Positions 17,344-27,252 of a stretch of 64,000 nucleotides of DNA are shown piece by piece. The DNA lies in NCBI RefSeq assembly GCF_003034845.1, contig NZ_PZKC01000010.1:86302-150301 (forward strand). Direction: 5' to 3'. The notes beneath the pieces are model-generated. The model made no database searches, was not told where the DNA came from, and saw only the letters and a program-made list of their open reading frames with translations. The position numbers and the translations under genes are program-made. The stretch's first letter is position 1, and each line of letters opens with the position of its first letter. The stretch is from Pseudothauera lacus. GTDB lineage: Bacteria; Pseudomonadota; Gammaproteobacteria; Burkholderiales; Rhodocyclaceae.

Positions 17344-20300
17344 TCACTCCACTTCAAGTACGACGCTGATTGGTGCGCTGCCGCTGTGGCTCCTGTATCG
17401 GGCCTTCCCGCAATACACGAACGGCGCGGCCTTCCCATTCGTTAGCTTCGTTTCTCGTACGAAGAGATGCAGGGCGATTCCCAGTTTTTCGTGCTCGATG
17501 ATCTCCCGTCCGCGCTTGCTCTCGGGGGTGGTCGAGTTCTGGCTTGACCATTGAAAGGTGCGATCGTCGATCCAGCGGTCGAGATAGCGATGATCTTGGG
17601 ATTTGCCTTGCTTGTTCAAGGTAACCAACAACACCTGGGCATTGCGCTCCGGGATCGCTACGTGCCCGCTGTTCCAGTTCCCCGGATTGAACTCGACACC
17701 GAACAGCGGCGGGATCTCTTCACGCATGAAGGATTCGCCGATTGCGAGTTCGAGCGGGTCGATGACTGCTTTCAGGCGGGCGAGTGTGCGCAGTTCGTCC
17801 GCCATTTCAGGCGTGACGTGGATGTCTTCATAGTCTGGGTTGTTGGCGACGAGCACGTAGCTGCCATCGCGTTGTTTGGTGACGGCCCGCAGCAGATACT
17901 GATCATCCCCCGTACGATCCTGGCGCTCGATTGCCATGATGGTGCCGGTAATCGAGCCGGCGTTGGTTGGGGTGACGAGTTCGAGTAGCAGATAGTCCCC
18001 ATCACGGATTGGGTTTTTGCCGCCGTTCATGGAGTTGCCCGAAGCACGGGCAATGAAGTGGCGGGCGGGATCAAGGCGACCATAGTCTGCACCCACGCGG
18101 CGGTGTTCCTCGATATCGGCGCGGGCGGTGCGGAAATGGCCACAGGCGATGCGCAGATTGGGAAAGTAGGGGAGCTCCGTCCCCTCCGGACGCTGTCGCT
18201 GGATAGGAATCACGTTGTCGGCACTGTGCGTCGCGGTGCGCCTGGCTTCATAGGCGGCGAGGCGATAGTCGATCAGTTCTTGGACTAGATTCGTGAGCGC
18301 ATCCTGATGCTCGGGTGGCACTCCGAGAACGGGCTCGAAGCAATCGCTGCGCACACGGAACAGGCGGTCCTTCTCTGCCGTTTGATTACCGCCGATCCAG
18401 GCGTTTACTGGATTGTCCCGCCAGTAGCGCTGCCAACTGGCCGTTGTGCCGTCTTCAGTATTTCTGACGATGTCGGGGAGATCGGCGAGAAGCGGCCGGC
18501 GGCGCTGCAGAACTTGCCATGAGCGTTCCGCGAGTTGTCCGAGGCTGGGTGCAGTGTGCCAGCCGTCGAGTTCCTGGAAGGCTTCGAGAAGTACCATCTT
18601 GAAGCTCTTGGTCATCGCGGTGGTCTCGAGTTCGCGCAGCAGTATCTGGTGCGTTTCGAGAATGATCGACTCGGTCTCACCTAGATCACCCTGCGTTTTC
18701 ACTAACCCGAACCAGCTCACGTACTCCCGACGCATCCGTCCCAGGTTAGCGCCGCTGCGGTAGAACTCGGCCAGCGTCGGGCGGCGTCCCAGGCCGTCGC
18801 GCAGCGCCTCGTAATCGCGGGCTACGCCGTCGCCATCGAGTGATTTGAGGAAGTCGATCAACTCCAGGTCGAAGTTGATGTAGCAGCCGGAGGGGAGTTC
18901 GAGCCTGCGCGTCTCTACCCTGCGCGCGAACTCCGCCAATTGCTTGTATCCGCTGCCGAACTGCCCAAGTGCCTGTGGTTTGTGCAGGAAACTGTGATGG
19001 TTGCCGATGAAGTCGAGTACCACCAGACGTTCCTTGCCCTCGGCGCGGCGAAGTCCGCGGCCGAGTTGCTGCAGGAAGAGGATTTTCGATTCGGTTGGCC
19101 GCAACATCAGCACTGTGTCGATGGTGGGCAAGTCGACGCCCTCGTTGAAGAGGTCGACCGAGAAAACCACCGCCAGTCGCCCGTCAGCGAGTTGCTCCAG
19201 TGCCTCGCCGCGTGCCAGCCCCGAGCCGGCATACACGGCTGCTGCTGGGATGCCTTGCAGGCTGAACTGTGTCGCCATGAACTCGGCGTGTCGTACTGAT
19301 ACGCAAAAGGCGAGCGTGCGTTTTTGTGCGCGCTTGCGCCATTCCTTCAGTGCGTGGCGGGCGCGAGCGAGGGTGGCGAGCTTGTTCGACAGCTTGTCGG
19401 GGTCGAAGCGGCCATTTCGCCAGGGAATCTCCTTGTAGTTGACCGAAGCATCCCAGACCCCGTAGTAGTGGAAGGGAGCGAGCAGGCCAGCGTCGATGCC
19501 CGCAAAAAGGTTCCGGTCGAAGACTAGGTTGTCGTCACAGAGGGACAGGATGTCTGATTGGTCGGTGCGATCCGGTGTAGCGGTGAGGCCGAGCAGGAAC
19601 TGCGGCGCGAAGTGGGTGAGCAGTCGGCGGTAGGTCGGCGCTGCAGCGTGGTGGAATTCGTCGATCACGACGTAATCGAAATGCTGCGGTGCGAACCGTT
19701 CGAGGTGTGCATTGCGACCGAGTGTCTGTACCGAGGCGCATAGCACGTCGACCTGTGTGTCGCGAATCTGGCCCATGTAGTAACCGACACGCGCGCGTGG
19801 GCGGATGCGGACAAAGGTGTCCGCAGCCTGTTTGAGGATCTCTTCGCGATGGGCGACGAAGAGCACGCGACGGGCGCCGAGCTGCTCGGCATCGAAGGCC
19901 GCGAGCCAGGTTTTTCCGAGGCCTGTGGCGAGGACGACCAGACCCCGCCGATAACCTTCGTGCCGTGTGCGGGCGAGCGCGGCCATTGCTTCCTGCTGGA
20001 TCGACGTTGGCGTCGGGGGCTTCTCATTCTCCTCTGCGCTCGGTTCGAGCGGCCGTGGCGGTATAACGCGGCGCGCTTCGTAGCGCTCAATCCACGCGTC
20101 GTTGAGTTCCACCGTACGTGAATCCCGGAACAATTCTTCGAAGCGGGCGCGCGCTTCCAGGAAACCATCGTCACCCGGGTAGTCGATGCGGTAGTTCCAT
20201 TCCAGCCCGTCGGTGAGCGCGGGTCGGCTGATATTGCTGGAACCGATGAAGACGGTGCCGTGCTGCGCGCTTGGGTTGGGTAAGTGGGTAAACAGGTAGG

Positions 20301-21207
20301 CCTTCAGATGAAAGCTGCGGTCACCAGCCTCGAAGATTCGCACCTGTGCGCCTTGCTCTTGCAGCAAGATCAGCAAGCGCAGCGCCTTGGGGTCGGTGAT
20401 GTCGAGATAGTCGCTGGTGAGGATACGGACGCGCGCCGGCGATCGAGACTCGGGAGCTCGTCGGCCGAGCGCGTCATAAAGGTCGGGCAGCAGCAGACGC
20501 AGGCCACTCGCCTGCACGAACGATACTGCTAGATCAATCTCGTCCGCGCGGGCGATCGATTGACAAAGCTGAGAGAGCAGTGGGTGTTGCGGCTCACCAG
20601 TGAAGAGGCGCCGGGTCGGCACGGTCTTGCGCCGCAGTAATCCATTAAGCCAGTCTTCGCTGCGCCCAGGGCGTTGGTCCCCCGTAACCCAGCACTCCAG
20701 CGATTCCATTTCGGGCAGCCCCGCGACCCATTCGCCGAGCCGTGTCTCGGTCGCATCGGTAAAGCAGCGTTCGCCTGTGCAGCGTTCGCCCTCGCCGTGT
20801 TTGAAGCTGAGATAGAAGACGCCACCCGGTTTGAGGCTGGCCCACAAGCGGCCAATGGTCGCGGGCAAGTCGGCCTCGGGAACGTGTAGCAGGCTCGCGC
20901 AAGCCCAGATCCCGTCATAACAGTTGCGTTCATCGACGTCCTCGAAGCGGCGCAGTTCGACTGCCTGACCCGCGTTCTCTTGCGCGAGGCGAACGAGTTC
21001 GGCAGAAGCATCGAAGGCGCGTACTCGAAATCCGGCTCGAACGAAGGCCTTGACGTCGCGCCCGGCGCCGCAGCCAGCGTCGAGGATCAACCCGCCTGCG
21101 GGGATGTTGGCGAGGAAACGGCTGTGCAGCGCGGACATATCTACGTCCAGCGTGCCCTTGGCGAATTCGGTGGCGTTGATGTCGTAGTAGCGGATGGTCG
21201 GGGACAT
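17344..21207 (-). CDS. Five-domain fusion: methyltransferase, PLD-like nuclease, SF2 helicase, S24-like peptidase, DUF3427
   Basis: 1287 aa in one uninterrupted frame. Residues 1-185 are a class I SAM methyltransferase (LDAGCGAGRD, 42-51). Residues 205-370 are a phospholipase-D-type module with FHLKAYLF (299-306) and GSSNIS (322-327). Residues 400-745 are an SF2 helicase with ATGLGKTW (427-434), DEFH (516-519), LTATPDR (541-547) and QQLGRGLRR. Residues 1015-1125 resemble S24/LexA peptidases (ASGNSM with Ser1059, Lys1111). The C-terminus (from about 1165, including SQNSTTPESKRG) is DUF3427. PLD-helicase-DUF3427 proteins are defence-associated; the added methyltransferase is unusual. It lies just beyond the tRNA-Arg attachment site. 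Confidence 0.88.
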   Translation of the reverse strand: MSPTIRYYDINATEFAKGTLDVDMSALHSRFLANIPAGGLILDAGCGAGRDVKAFVRAGFRVRAFDASAELVRLAQENAGQAVELRRFEDVDERNCYDGIWACASLLHVPEADLPATIGRLWASLKPGGVFYLSFKHGEGERCTGERCFTDATETRLGEWVAGLPEMESLECWVTGDQRPGRSEDWLNGLLRRKTVPTRRLFTGEPQHPLLSQLCQSIARADEIDLAVSFVQASGLRLLLPDLYDALGRRAPESRSPARVRILTSDYLDITDPKALRLLILLQEQGAQVRIFEAGDRSFHLKAYLFTHLPNPSAQHGTVFIGSSNISRPALTDGLEWNYRIDYPGDDGFLEARARFEELFRDSRTVELNDAWIERYEARRVIPPRPLEPSAEENEKPPTPTSIQQEAMAALARTRHEGYRRGLVVLATGLGKTWLAAFDAEQLGARRVLFVAHREEILKQAADTFVRIRPRARVGYYMGQIRDTQVDVLCASVQTLGRNAHLERFAPQHFDYVVIDEFHHAAAPTYRRLLTHFAPQFLLGLTATPDRTDQSDILSLCDDNLVFDRNLFAGIDAGLLAPFHYYGVWDASVNYKEIPWRNGRFDPDKLSNKLATLARARHALKEWRKRAQKRTLAFCVSVRHAEFMATQFSLQGIPAAAVYAGSGLARGEALEQLADGRLAVVFSVDLFNEGVDLPTIDTVLMLRPTESKILFLQQLGRGLRRAEGKERLVVLDFIGNHHSFLHKPQALGQFGSGYKQLAEFARRVETRRLELPSGCYINFDLELIDFLKSLDGDGVARDYEALRDGLGRRPTLAEFYRSGANLGRMRREYVSWFGLVKTQGDLGETESIILETHQILLRELETTAMTKSFKMVLLEAFQELDGWHTAPSLGQLAERSWQVLQRRRPLLADLPDIVRNTEDGTTASWQRYWRDNPVNAWIGGNQTAEKDRLFRVRSDCFEPVLGVPPEHQDALTNLVQELIDYRLAAYEARRTATHSADNVIPIQRQRPEGTELPYFPNLRIACGHFRTARADIEEHRRVGADYGRLDPARHFIARASGNSMNGGKNPIRDGDYLLLELVTPTNAGSITGTIMAIERQDRTGDDQYLLRAVTKQRDGSYVLVANNPDYEDIHVTPEMADELRTLARLKAVIDPLELAIGESFMREEIPPLFGVEFNPGNWNSGHVAIPERNAQVLLVTLNKQGKSQDHRYLDRWIDDRTFQWSSQNSTTPESKRGREIIEHEKLGIALHLFVRETKLTNGKAAPFVYCGKARYRSHSGSAPISVVLEVE

Positions 21208-21459
21208 TCGGCTAGTTGCCTCAATGCACAGTGAGGCGGGGTCGTGGATCAGGCTTCCTGCACATGCCGGGAGACTACCAGGTTCCCGCGAGCGCGCGCA
21301 TTCAAGAAGGTGGCGTGTCCGATTCTGCGCTGGTCGCCCGCTTCGAGATCAATCTGGATGCGGAGGCTCCGATGTTGCCATCGATGCGCATTCATGATGT
21401 TCCAAACCAGGCGCATGCATAGTACGCTCTTGCCCATACCTCATCAGAAGGCCCGAACC

Positions 21460-21705
21460 ATGTCCATTGATCAGTACGCAACGGCGCCAAAAAAGGCCAC
21501 CAACGTCTCGTTGGCTGAACCCCTCCTTGCAGAAGCAAAGGCATTGCGGATCAATGTTTCACAAGCGGCAGAGGCCGGTTTGGCCAGAGCCGTGGCAGAA
21601 AAGCGCGCAGCGCTTTGGGTTGCCGAAAACGCGGAAGCGTTCGAGTGCTGGAATGCCTACGTCGAAAAGAACGGCTTGCCCTTGGCCAAGTACAGGACCT
21701 TCTGA
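21460..21705 (+). CDS. ccdA: CcdA-type antitoxin
   Basis: 81 aa. The N-terminal ribbon-helix-helix (KKATNVSLAEPLLAEAKALR, about 11-30) and the C-terminal ENAEAFECWNAYVEKNGLPL are typical of CcdA, whose tail wraps the CcdB gyrase toxin. The ATG at 21460 is chosen because the longer frame (from 21244) precedes the conserved start MSIDQYA. Its stop overlaps the ccdB start as TGATG. The 250 bp upstream hold no gene I can support; its promoter should lie there. Confidence 0.92.
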   Translation: MSIDQYATAPKKATNVSLAEPLLAEAKALRINVSQAAEAGLARAVAEKRAALWVAENAEAFECWNAYVEKNGLPLAKYRTF

Positions 21706-22004
21706 TGGCGCAATTCACGGTCTACCGAAACCCTGGTCACCTTGGGTATCTGCTCAATGTGCAGGCGGACGTGAATGGCCATTTCGCAACACGCGTGGTG
21801 GTTCCACTGTTCCCCGAAGGGGAAATTCCTCACTTCGCGAAAACGCTCAACCCGGTGTTTGAAGTTGAGGGGCATCGCGTGGTGATGATGACCCAAGGCT
21901 TGGCCGCTGTTCCGAACCAGTTGCTCAAGCAGCCAGTGGTATCACTTGAATCCAGGCGCCCGGAAATCGTTGCGGCTTTGGATCTCTTGTTCCAGGGCTT
22001 CTGA
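21705..22004 (+). CDS. ccdB: CcdB-type gyrase-poisoning toxin
   Basis: 99 aa, the normal length for CcdB. It starts MAQFTVYRNPG and has the family features LLNVQADV, RVVVPLFP and PVFEVEGHRVVM, ending EIVAALDLLFQGF. CcdB traps DNA gyrase when free of CcdA. The start overlaps the ccdA stop, giving translational coupling. The pair is complete and apparently intact, suggesting an addiction or stabilisation function for this accessory region. It is followed by a REP pair at 22214-22329. Confidence 0.92.
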   Translation: MAQFTVYRNPGHLGYLLNVQADVNGHFATRVVVPLFPEGEIPHFAKTLNPVFEVEGHRVVMMTQGLAAVPNQLLKQPVVSLESRRPEIVAALDLLFQGF

Positions 22005-22213
22005 TCCGTCACTGCGCAGGCAACAACGTGTTTGCCTCAAGGCTCGTGTGTCTGGAAGAACGGGCAAGGATTCCAACTCAGCTCCTCATCCCAAAGGTGC
22101 CAGCCCGCCGCCGCCGTGCCCTCAGTTGGGGGCCTGTTTCGCTTCGTTGCCGCTAAGGTCATCAAGCCATGCAGATATGGCACCGCCCATTCTCATTCGG
22201 CGGCCAAGCCGCT

Positions 22214-22329
22214 TATTCACCCGGCAACGAAATACGCTATTCCGTTCGCCCTGAGCTTGTCGAAGGGCGTTCGTGCCGACTGGGCTTCGACAGGCTCAGC
22301 CCGAACGGTATTTGATTGCCGGGTTAATA
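22214..22329. repeat. Inverted pair of REP-like repeats between ccdB and the esterase gene
   Basis: Copy A (22214-22266, plus) begins TATTCACCCGGCAACGAAAT and ends in CTGAGCTTGTCGAAGGGC. Copy B (22282-22329, minus) begins TATTAACCCGGCAATCAAAT and ends in CTGAGCCTGTCGAAGCCC. Together they form a large imperfect hairpin, the REPIN layout. Copy B contains the last codon and stop of the esterase gene. The same repeat occurs at 23321 and 63841. Confidence 0.8.
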
Positions 22330-23091
22330 GCTCACCACTCCGCCCTCGACACCGGGCCCGTCCATTCCGCACACACGCCGCAGCCAGGCGCCGATATCGG
22401 CGATCTCCTCAAGGTTCACCGAATGCGGCAGCTCATAGCTTCGCCACTCCGGCGCCATGCCCAGTTGCCTGAGCAGCTCGGCCGCCTGCAGTCCGAGTGT
22501 GGGCGAGACGACATCGTCGTCGGTGCCGTGGGCGGCGAAGACCGGGGTGTCGCGGCGTGCCGCCTCGAAGCCTTCGATCAGCAACCGGGGGCTGGGGATG
22601 TAGGTCGACAGGGCGACAATGCCGGCCAGCGGGGCGGGGTGGGTGAGTCCGGTCATGTAGGCCACCGCGCCTCCTTGCGAGAAGCCCGCCAGGATGACGC
22701 GTTCGCTGGGTATGCCGCGCGCGGCTTCGCGCTCGATCAGCTGGCGGATCAGCGCACGCGATTCGAGCAACCCGGCTTCGTCGATCTGCCGGCTGTCGGG
22801 GGCCAGCGAGACGATGTCGTACCAGGCGCGCATGACGTAGCCGCCGTTGCAGGTCACCGCGCGGTAGGGTGCGTGCGGGAAGACGAAGCGCAGCGCCGGG
22901 GTGCGGGGCAGGCCCAGTTCGGCGACAATCGGTTCGAAATCGCTGCCATCTGCGCCCAGACCGTGCATCCAGATCACGCTGAAGCGCGGATCGGGGCCGG
23001 TTTCCAGCTCGATGGGCGGGGTGTCGAAGAGGGGGAGGTTCAAGCGGCTCACCTTGCAGAAACCGAGCGCCAGGGTGGGGGCGCTCGTCAT
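22324..23091 (-). CDS. Carboxylesterase/phospholipase family alpha/beta hydrolase
   Basis: 255 aa from ATG 23091; a GTG at 23052 (VSRLNLPLF) is an alternative and would leave room for the divergent gene's promoter. The fold signature is complete: oxyanion strand VIWMHGLGADGSDF, nucleophile elbow GFSQGGA, aspartate in HGTDDDVV and histidine in ELPHSVN. It belongs with the serine carboxylesterase group that hydrolyses short-chain or lysophospholipid esters; the physiological substrate is unknown. Its last codons GVVSY-stop read into a REP repeat. Confidence 0.9.
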   Translation of the reverse strand: MTSAPTLALGFCKVSRLNLPLFDTPPIELETGPDPRFSVIWMHGLGADGSDFEPIVAELGLPRTPALRFVFPHAPYRAVTCNGGYVMRAWYDIVSLAPDSRQIDEAGLLESRALIRQLIEREAARGIPSERVILAGFSQGGAVAYMTGLTHPAPLAGIVALSTYIPSPRLLIEGFEAARRDTPVFAAHGTDDDVVSPTLGLQAAELLRQLGMAPEWRSYELPHSVNLEEIADIGAWLRRVCGMDGPGVEGGVVSY

Positions 23092-23107
23092 GGAGGACGG
23101 AAAACGG

Positions 23108-23326
23108 ATGAATCCAGAACACCTCGAATTGCTGCTGACCCGCGCGATGCCCTTCGGCAAGTACAAGGGCCGGGTGATCGCGGACCTGCCCGGATCTTAC
23201 CTCGCCTGGTTTGCGCGCAACGGCTTTCCGCCCGGGCAGCTGGGCCAGTTGCTGGCGCTGATGCACGAACTCGACCACAACAACCTGAGTGGGTTGCTCG
23301 ATCCGCTGCGCCGGCGAAGTTATTAG
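23108..23326 (+). CDS. DUF3820 family small protein
   Basis: 72 aa: MNPEHLELLLTRAMPFGKYK then GRVIADLPGSYLAWF. The MPFGKYKG and DLPxxYLxWF motifs define DUF3820, a small family of unknown biochemical role. GGAGG lies 11 nt upstream of the ATG. It is divergent from the esterase with only about 16 bp between the chosen starts. The final tyrosine and TAG stop (23321-23326) are the first bases of a REP-like repeat. Confidence 0.8.
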   Translation: MNPEHLELLLTRAMPFGKYKGRVIADLPGSYLAWFARNGFPPGQLGQLLALMHELDHNNLSGLLDPLRRRSY

Positions 23327-23372
23327 CCCGGCAACGAAAGACGTCACACGGTTCGCCCTGATTCTGGAAATC
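23321..23372 (+). repeat. REP-like repeat, copy C, at the 3' end of the DUF3820 gene
   Basis: Begins TATTAGCCCGGCAACGAAAG and continues with GGTTCGCCCTGA at about 23352-23363, the same order as copies A, B and D. The gene's TAT codon and TAG stop are the first six bases of the repeat. Confidence 0.7.
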
Positions 23373-23547
23373 TTGGCATTGGAGGTGGCTATCAACAAGT
23401 CTTCTCAGAAAGCGACTCACAGGTTCAGCCTGATGAGCTCGACAACGAAATTTTTGTATGAAGCCGCTGGCATTCCACGCCAGAGTTCATGAGCAAACCT
23501 GACACGGCTGATTTCGCCTCGCATGACCATCCTATGCAAATCCTCGT

Positions 23548-23774
23548 ACCCCTGCGCACCCGTGCGCGCAGCCCGTCGAAGTAGGCCTCGGTCACCGGCG
23601 CGGTGGGGCAGATGCCGCACCGGCAAGCAGCAGGTCGCGCAGCTGTTGGCGGTCCTGACCCTTGCGGATCAGTTAGCCCACGTACTCGCTGCTGGTGCCG
23701 TAGCCACCCTGGCAGACCAGCCCGTCGACGAAGGCCCTGACGCTGGCAGCCAGCGAGATGTTCATCGTGCTCAT
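23548..23774 (-). pseudogene. parD: Decayed ParD-type antitoxin gene
   Basis: Reading from ATG 23774: MSTMNISLAASVRAFVDGLV then GGYGTSSEYVG is the ParD ribbon-helix-helix start. An in-frame TAA interrupts where LIRK follows, and a later one-base shift is needed to reach TAPVTEAYFDGLRARVRR. Two independent lesions show it is dead. The minus-strand frame continues to 23417 as DLHRMVMRGEISRVRF and KNFVVELIRLNL, an unrelated C-terminal remnant I cannot place. No ParE toxin follows. Confidence 0.75.
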
Positions 23775-23933
23775 GGGTTCAGCTTGGGCTTCTTGGCAAA
23801 AGCAGGCAATAAGCGTGAGCAGAAGCGCGGGCGGAAGTCGCGCAAGTCGTCGCGACCGGCAAGTTCGGGGAGTGCGGTGCAGGGGCCGGGGAATAAGGGT
23901 GAGAACCGGGTCGGTGCGCCGCCGTTTATATAG

Positions 23934-23974
23934 AGATTAGCGAAGTTACTAGGAAACGATAACTTCGCTAATCT
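23934..23974. repeat. Perfect 15-bp inverted repeat with 11-bp spacer
   Basis: Arms AGATTAGCGAAGTTA (23934-23948) and TAACTTCGCTAATCT (23960-23974) are exact complements around the asymmetric spacer CTAGGAAACGA. The site is AT-rich in a GC-rich region and lies between the dead parD gene and gpmI. No poly-T follows either arm, so a simple terminator is unlikely; a recombinase or regulator binding site is possible. Confidence 0.7.
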
Positions 23975-24059
23975 AGCTATAAATGGCCGCTGGATGCGGT
24001 CGAAGGGGCGTCTTGCGCGGCCTGTTTGCCGAATGCTGCGCGGCGGGCCAGGGGTTTGG

Positions 24060-24129
24060 TAGGAGCGGGCTTGCCCGCGATGCGGCGGTCGTTTTCCCGC
24101 GGGCCGTATCGCGGGCAAGCCCGCTCCTA
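24060..24129. repeat. REPIN with perfect 22-bp arms next to the gpmI stop
   Basis: TAGGAGCGGGCTTGCCCGCG (first 20 of 22 bases, 24060-24081) and its exact reverse complement at 24108-24129 enclose 26 bp. The arm closely resembles the abundant REP class of Pseudomonas genomes. It ends 7 bp from the gpmI stop codon and could act as mRNA 3'-end structure. Confidence 0.85.
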
Positions 24130-24136
24130 CAGGGGG

Positions 24137-25780
<1,644 letters not shown>

Positions 25781-25848
25781 GCGGGGTTCCTGCGTCAGGG
25801 AATGCGGAGAATCCGCCATTTTAGCGGATCCGCCGGGTGCGTCCGCGC

Positions 25849-26478
25849 CTACTCCGGCTTGCGCGCCACCATGCCGATCAGCGCGGACTGGCCGACGTGG
25901 CCGCTGCCTTCGCTGATATGGTCTTCGTACTCGACCAGCTCTTCGATCTGCCAGTCGCCGAAGGCGGCCTGGAGGAGTTCGGCGGTGTACAGGTTCTCCA
26001 CCGCCGACGGGCCGCCGGTGCGGTATTCGAGCTGGCGGGGGGTGTAGCCCTGCAGGAGGATGCGGCCGCCCGGGCGGGTGAGCTGCTTCATGGCTTCGAA
26101 CTGGCGTTCGCGCCATTCGGGGCCGACGAACTGGATGAAGATGCCGACGGTCCAGTCGAAGGCATCGTGGAGCGCTGCGGGCGGCCAGCCGGGGGCGAGG
26201 ATGTCGGCCTGCACGAAGTCCACTGCGACCTTGCGCGCGGCGGCGAGGTGGCGGGCCTTCTCGATGGCGACCGCGGAGATCTCGATGGCGGTGACCTCCA
26301 GCCCCAGTTCGGCCAGCCACACCGAGTTGCGCCCTTCGCCGTCGGCAATGGAGACGGCGTTGCGGCCGCTTTGCAGCAGATTCTCGCGGCGGGCCAGGAA
26401 GCGGTTGGGTTCGGTGCCGAAGAGATAGTCGGTGCCGGCGTCGCGGTAGCGTTTGCTCCAGATGCTGTCCTGGTCCAT
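25849..26478 (-). CDS. Class I SAM-dependent methyltransferase
   Basis: 209 aa with a glycine-poor SAM loop SIADGEGRNSVWLAELG (about 43-59), the acidic strand end VTAIEISAVAIEKAR and a post-domain LLQGYTPRQLEYRTGGP. This form is typical of small methyltransferases of the TehB/tellurite-resistance-like type. The substrate is unknown. It starts at ATG 26478 (MDQDSIWSKRYRDAG) and lies 68 bp upstream of gpmI in the same direction, so the two may be co-transcribed. Confidence 0.88.
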   Translation of the reverse strand: MDQDSIWSKRYRDAGTDYLFGTEPNRFLARRENLLQSGRNAVSIADGEGRNSVWLAELGLEVTAIEISAVAIEKARHLAAARKVAVDFVQADILAPGWPPAALHDAFDWTVGIFIQFVGPEWRERQFEAMKQLTRPGGRILLQGYTPRQLEYRTGGPSAVENLYTAELLQAAFGDWQIEELVEYEDHISEGSGHVGQSALIGMVARKPE

Positions 26479-26657
26479 GAGGGCTCCTTGTGAGTGGGTG
26501 CAGGCGTATGTCAGCGCGGCGGGGCAGACGTTCCCGCGCTGCTGCGCTTTTCCTTTGTTGCCATGCGGCGCAGCGGTGGCGGCAGCAAGAAATGCGGGCT
26601 GGCCACCGAATGATGCGAAAATCGGCCGCTGATGAACAGTGTGGTGGAGGACGACCG

Positions 26658-27239
26658 ATGACTGCCTTGATCGTGGGCCTGATGCTTTTTCTCAGCACTC
26701 ATTCTGCGCGCATTTTTGCCGATGCCAACCGCAGCCAGTACATCGCCCATTACGGCCTGATGAAGTGGAAGCTGGCGTATTCGCTGGTCTCCGTCGTCGG
26801 TCTGGGGCTGATCGTGTGGGGCTACGGGCAGGCACGGCTCGATCCGCTGTATCTGTGGTTCGCGCCGGTGTGGACGCGCCATCTGGCCGTGCTGTTGATG
26901 CTGCCGGCGATGGTGCTGCTGGTGGCGGCCTATGTGCCGGGCACGTGGATGAAGGCGCGCCTGGGGCATCCGATGTATGCCGGGGTGAAGCTGTGGGCGC
27001 TCGCCCACCTGCTCTCCAACGGCACGCTTGCCGACGTGCTGCTGTTCGGCAGCTTCCTGGCCTGGGCGATTGCCGGTTTCGTCAGCGCGCGCCGGCGCGA
27101 TCGTGCCGCCGGGCTGGCGCCGGCGCGCGCGGCGTGGTCGCGCGATGCCATTGCCGCGGTGGCCGGCGGTGCGCTGTGGTTTGCCTTTGCGCGCTATCTG
27201 CACGTGCCGCTGTTCGGCGTCGCGCCGCTGGGCGTTTGA
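26658..27239 (+). CDS. nnrU: NnrU family membrane protein
   Basis: 193 aa from ATG 26658 (MTALIVGLMLFLSTHSARIF), with a GGAGG upstream. About five hydrophobic segments. The family signatures are FLSTHSARIF, the RHLAVLLMLPAMVLLVAAYV helix and GHPMYAGVKLWALAHLLSNG. NnrU proteins are integral membrane proteins of denitrifiers linked to nitric-oxide/nitrite metabolism and to the heme-type enzymes isomerising 15-cis zetacarotene (Z-ISO). The exact function in bacteria is not settled. It is followed by a small gene 13 bp downstream. Confidence 0.9.
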   Translation: MTALIVGLMLFLSTHSARIFADANRSQYIAHYGLMKWKLAYSLVSVVGLGLIVWGYGQARLDPLYLWFAPVWTRHLAVLLMLPAMVLLVAAYVPGTWMKARLGHPMYAGVKLWALAHLLSNGTLADVLLFGSFLAWAIAGFVSARRRDRAAGLAPARAAWSRDAIAAVAGGALWFAFARYLHVPLFGVAPLGV

Positions 27240-27252
27240 GGAGGGCGGCGCG

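Noticed and set aside
21208..21459. Plus-strand frame ending at 21422 upstream of ccdA
   Set aside because: About 60 codons, no motif, no convincing ribosome-binding site; more likely the ccdAB promoter region.
23934..23974. Possible loxP-like site, because TAACTTCG occurs in both
   Set aside because: In loxP this string lies at the outer end of the arm and the spacer is 8 bp; here it is at the inner end with an 11-bp spacer, so the likeness is superficial.
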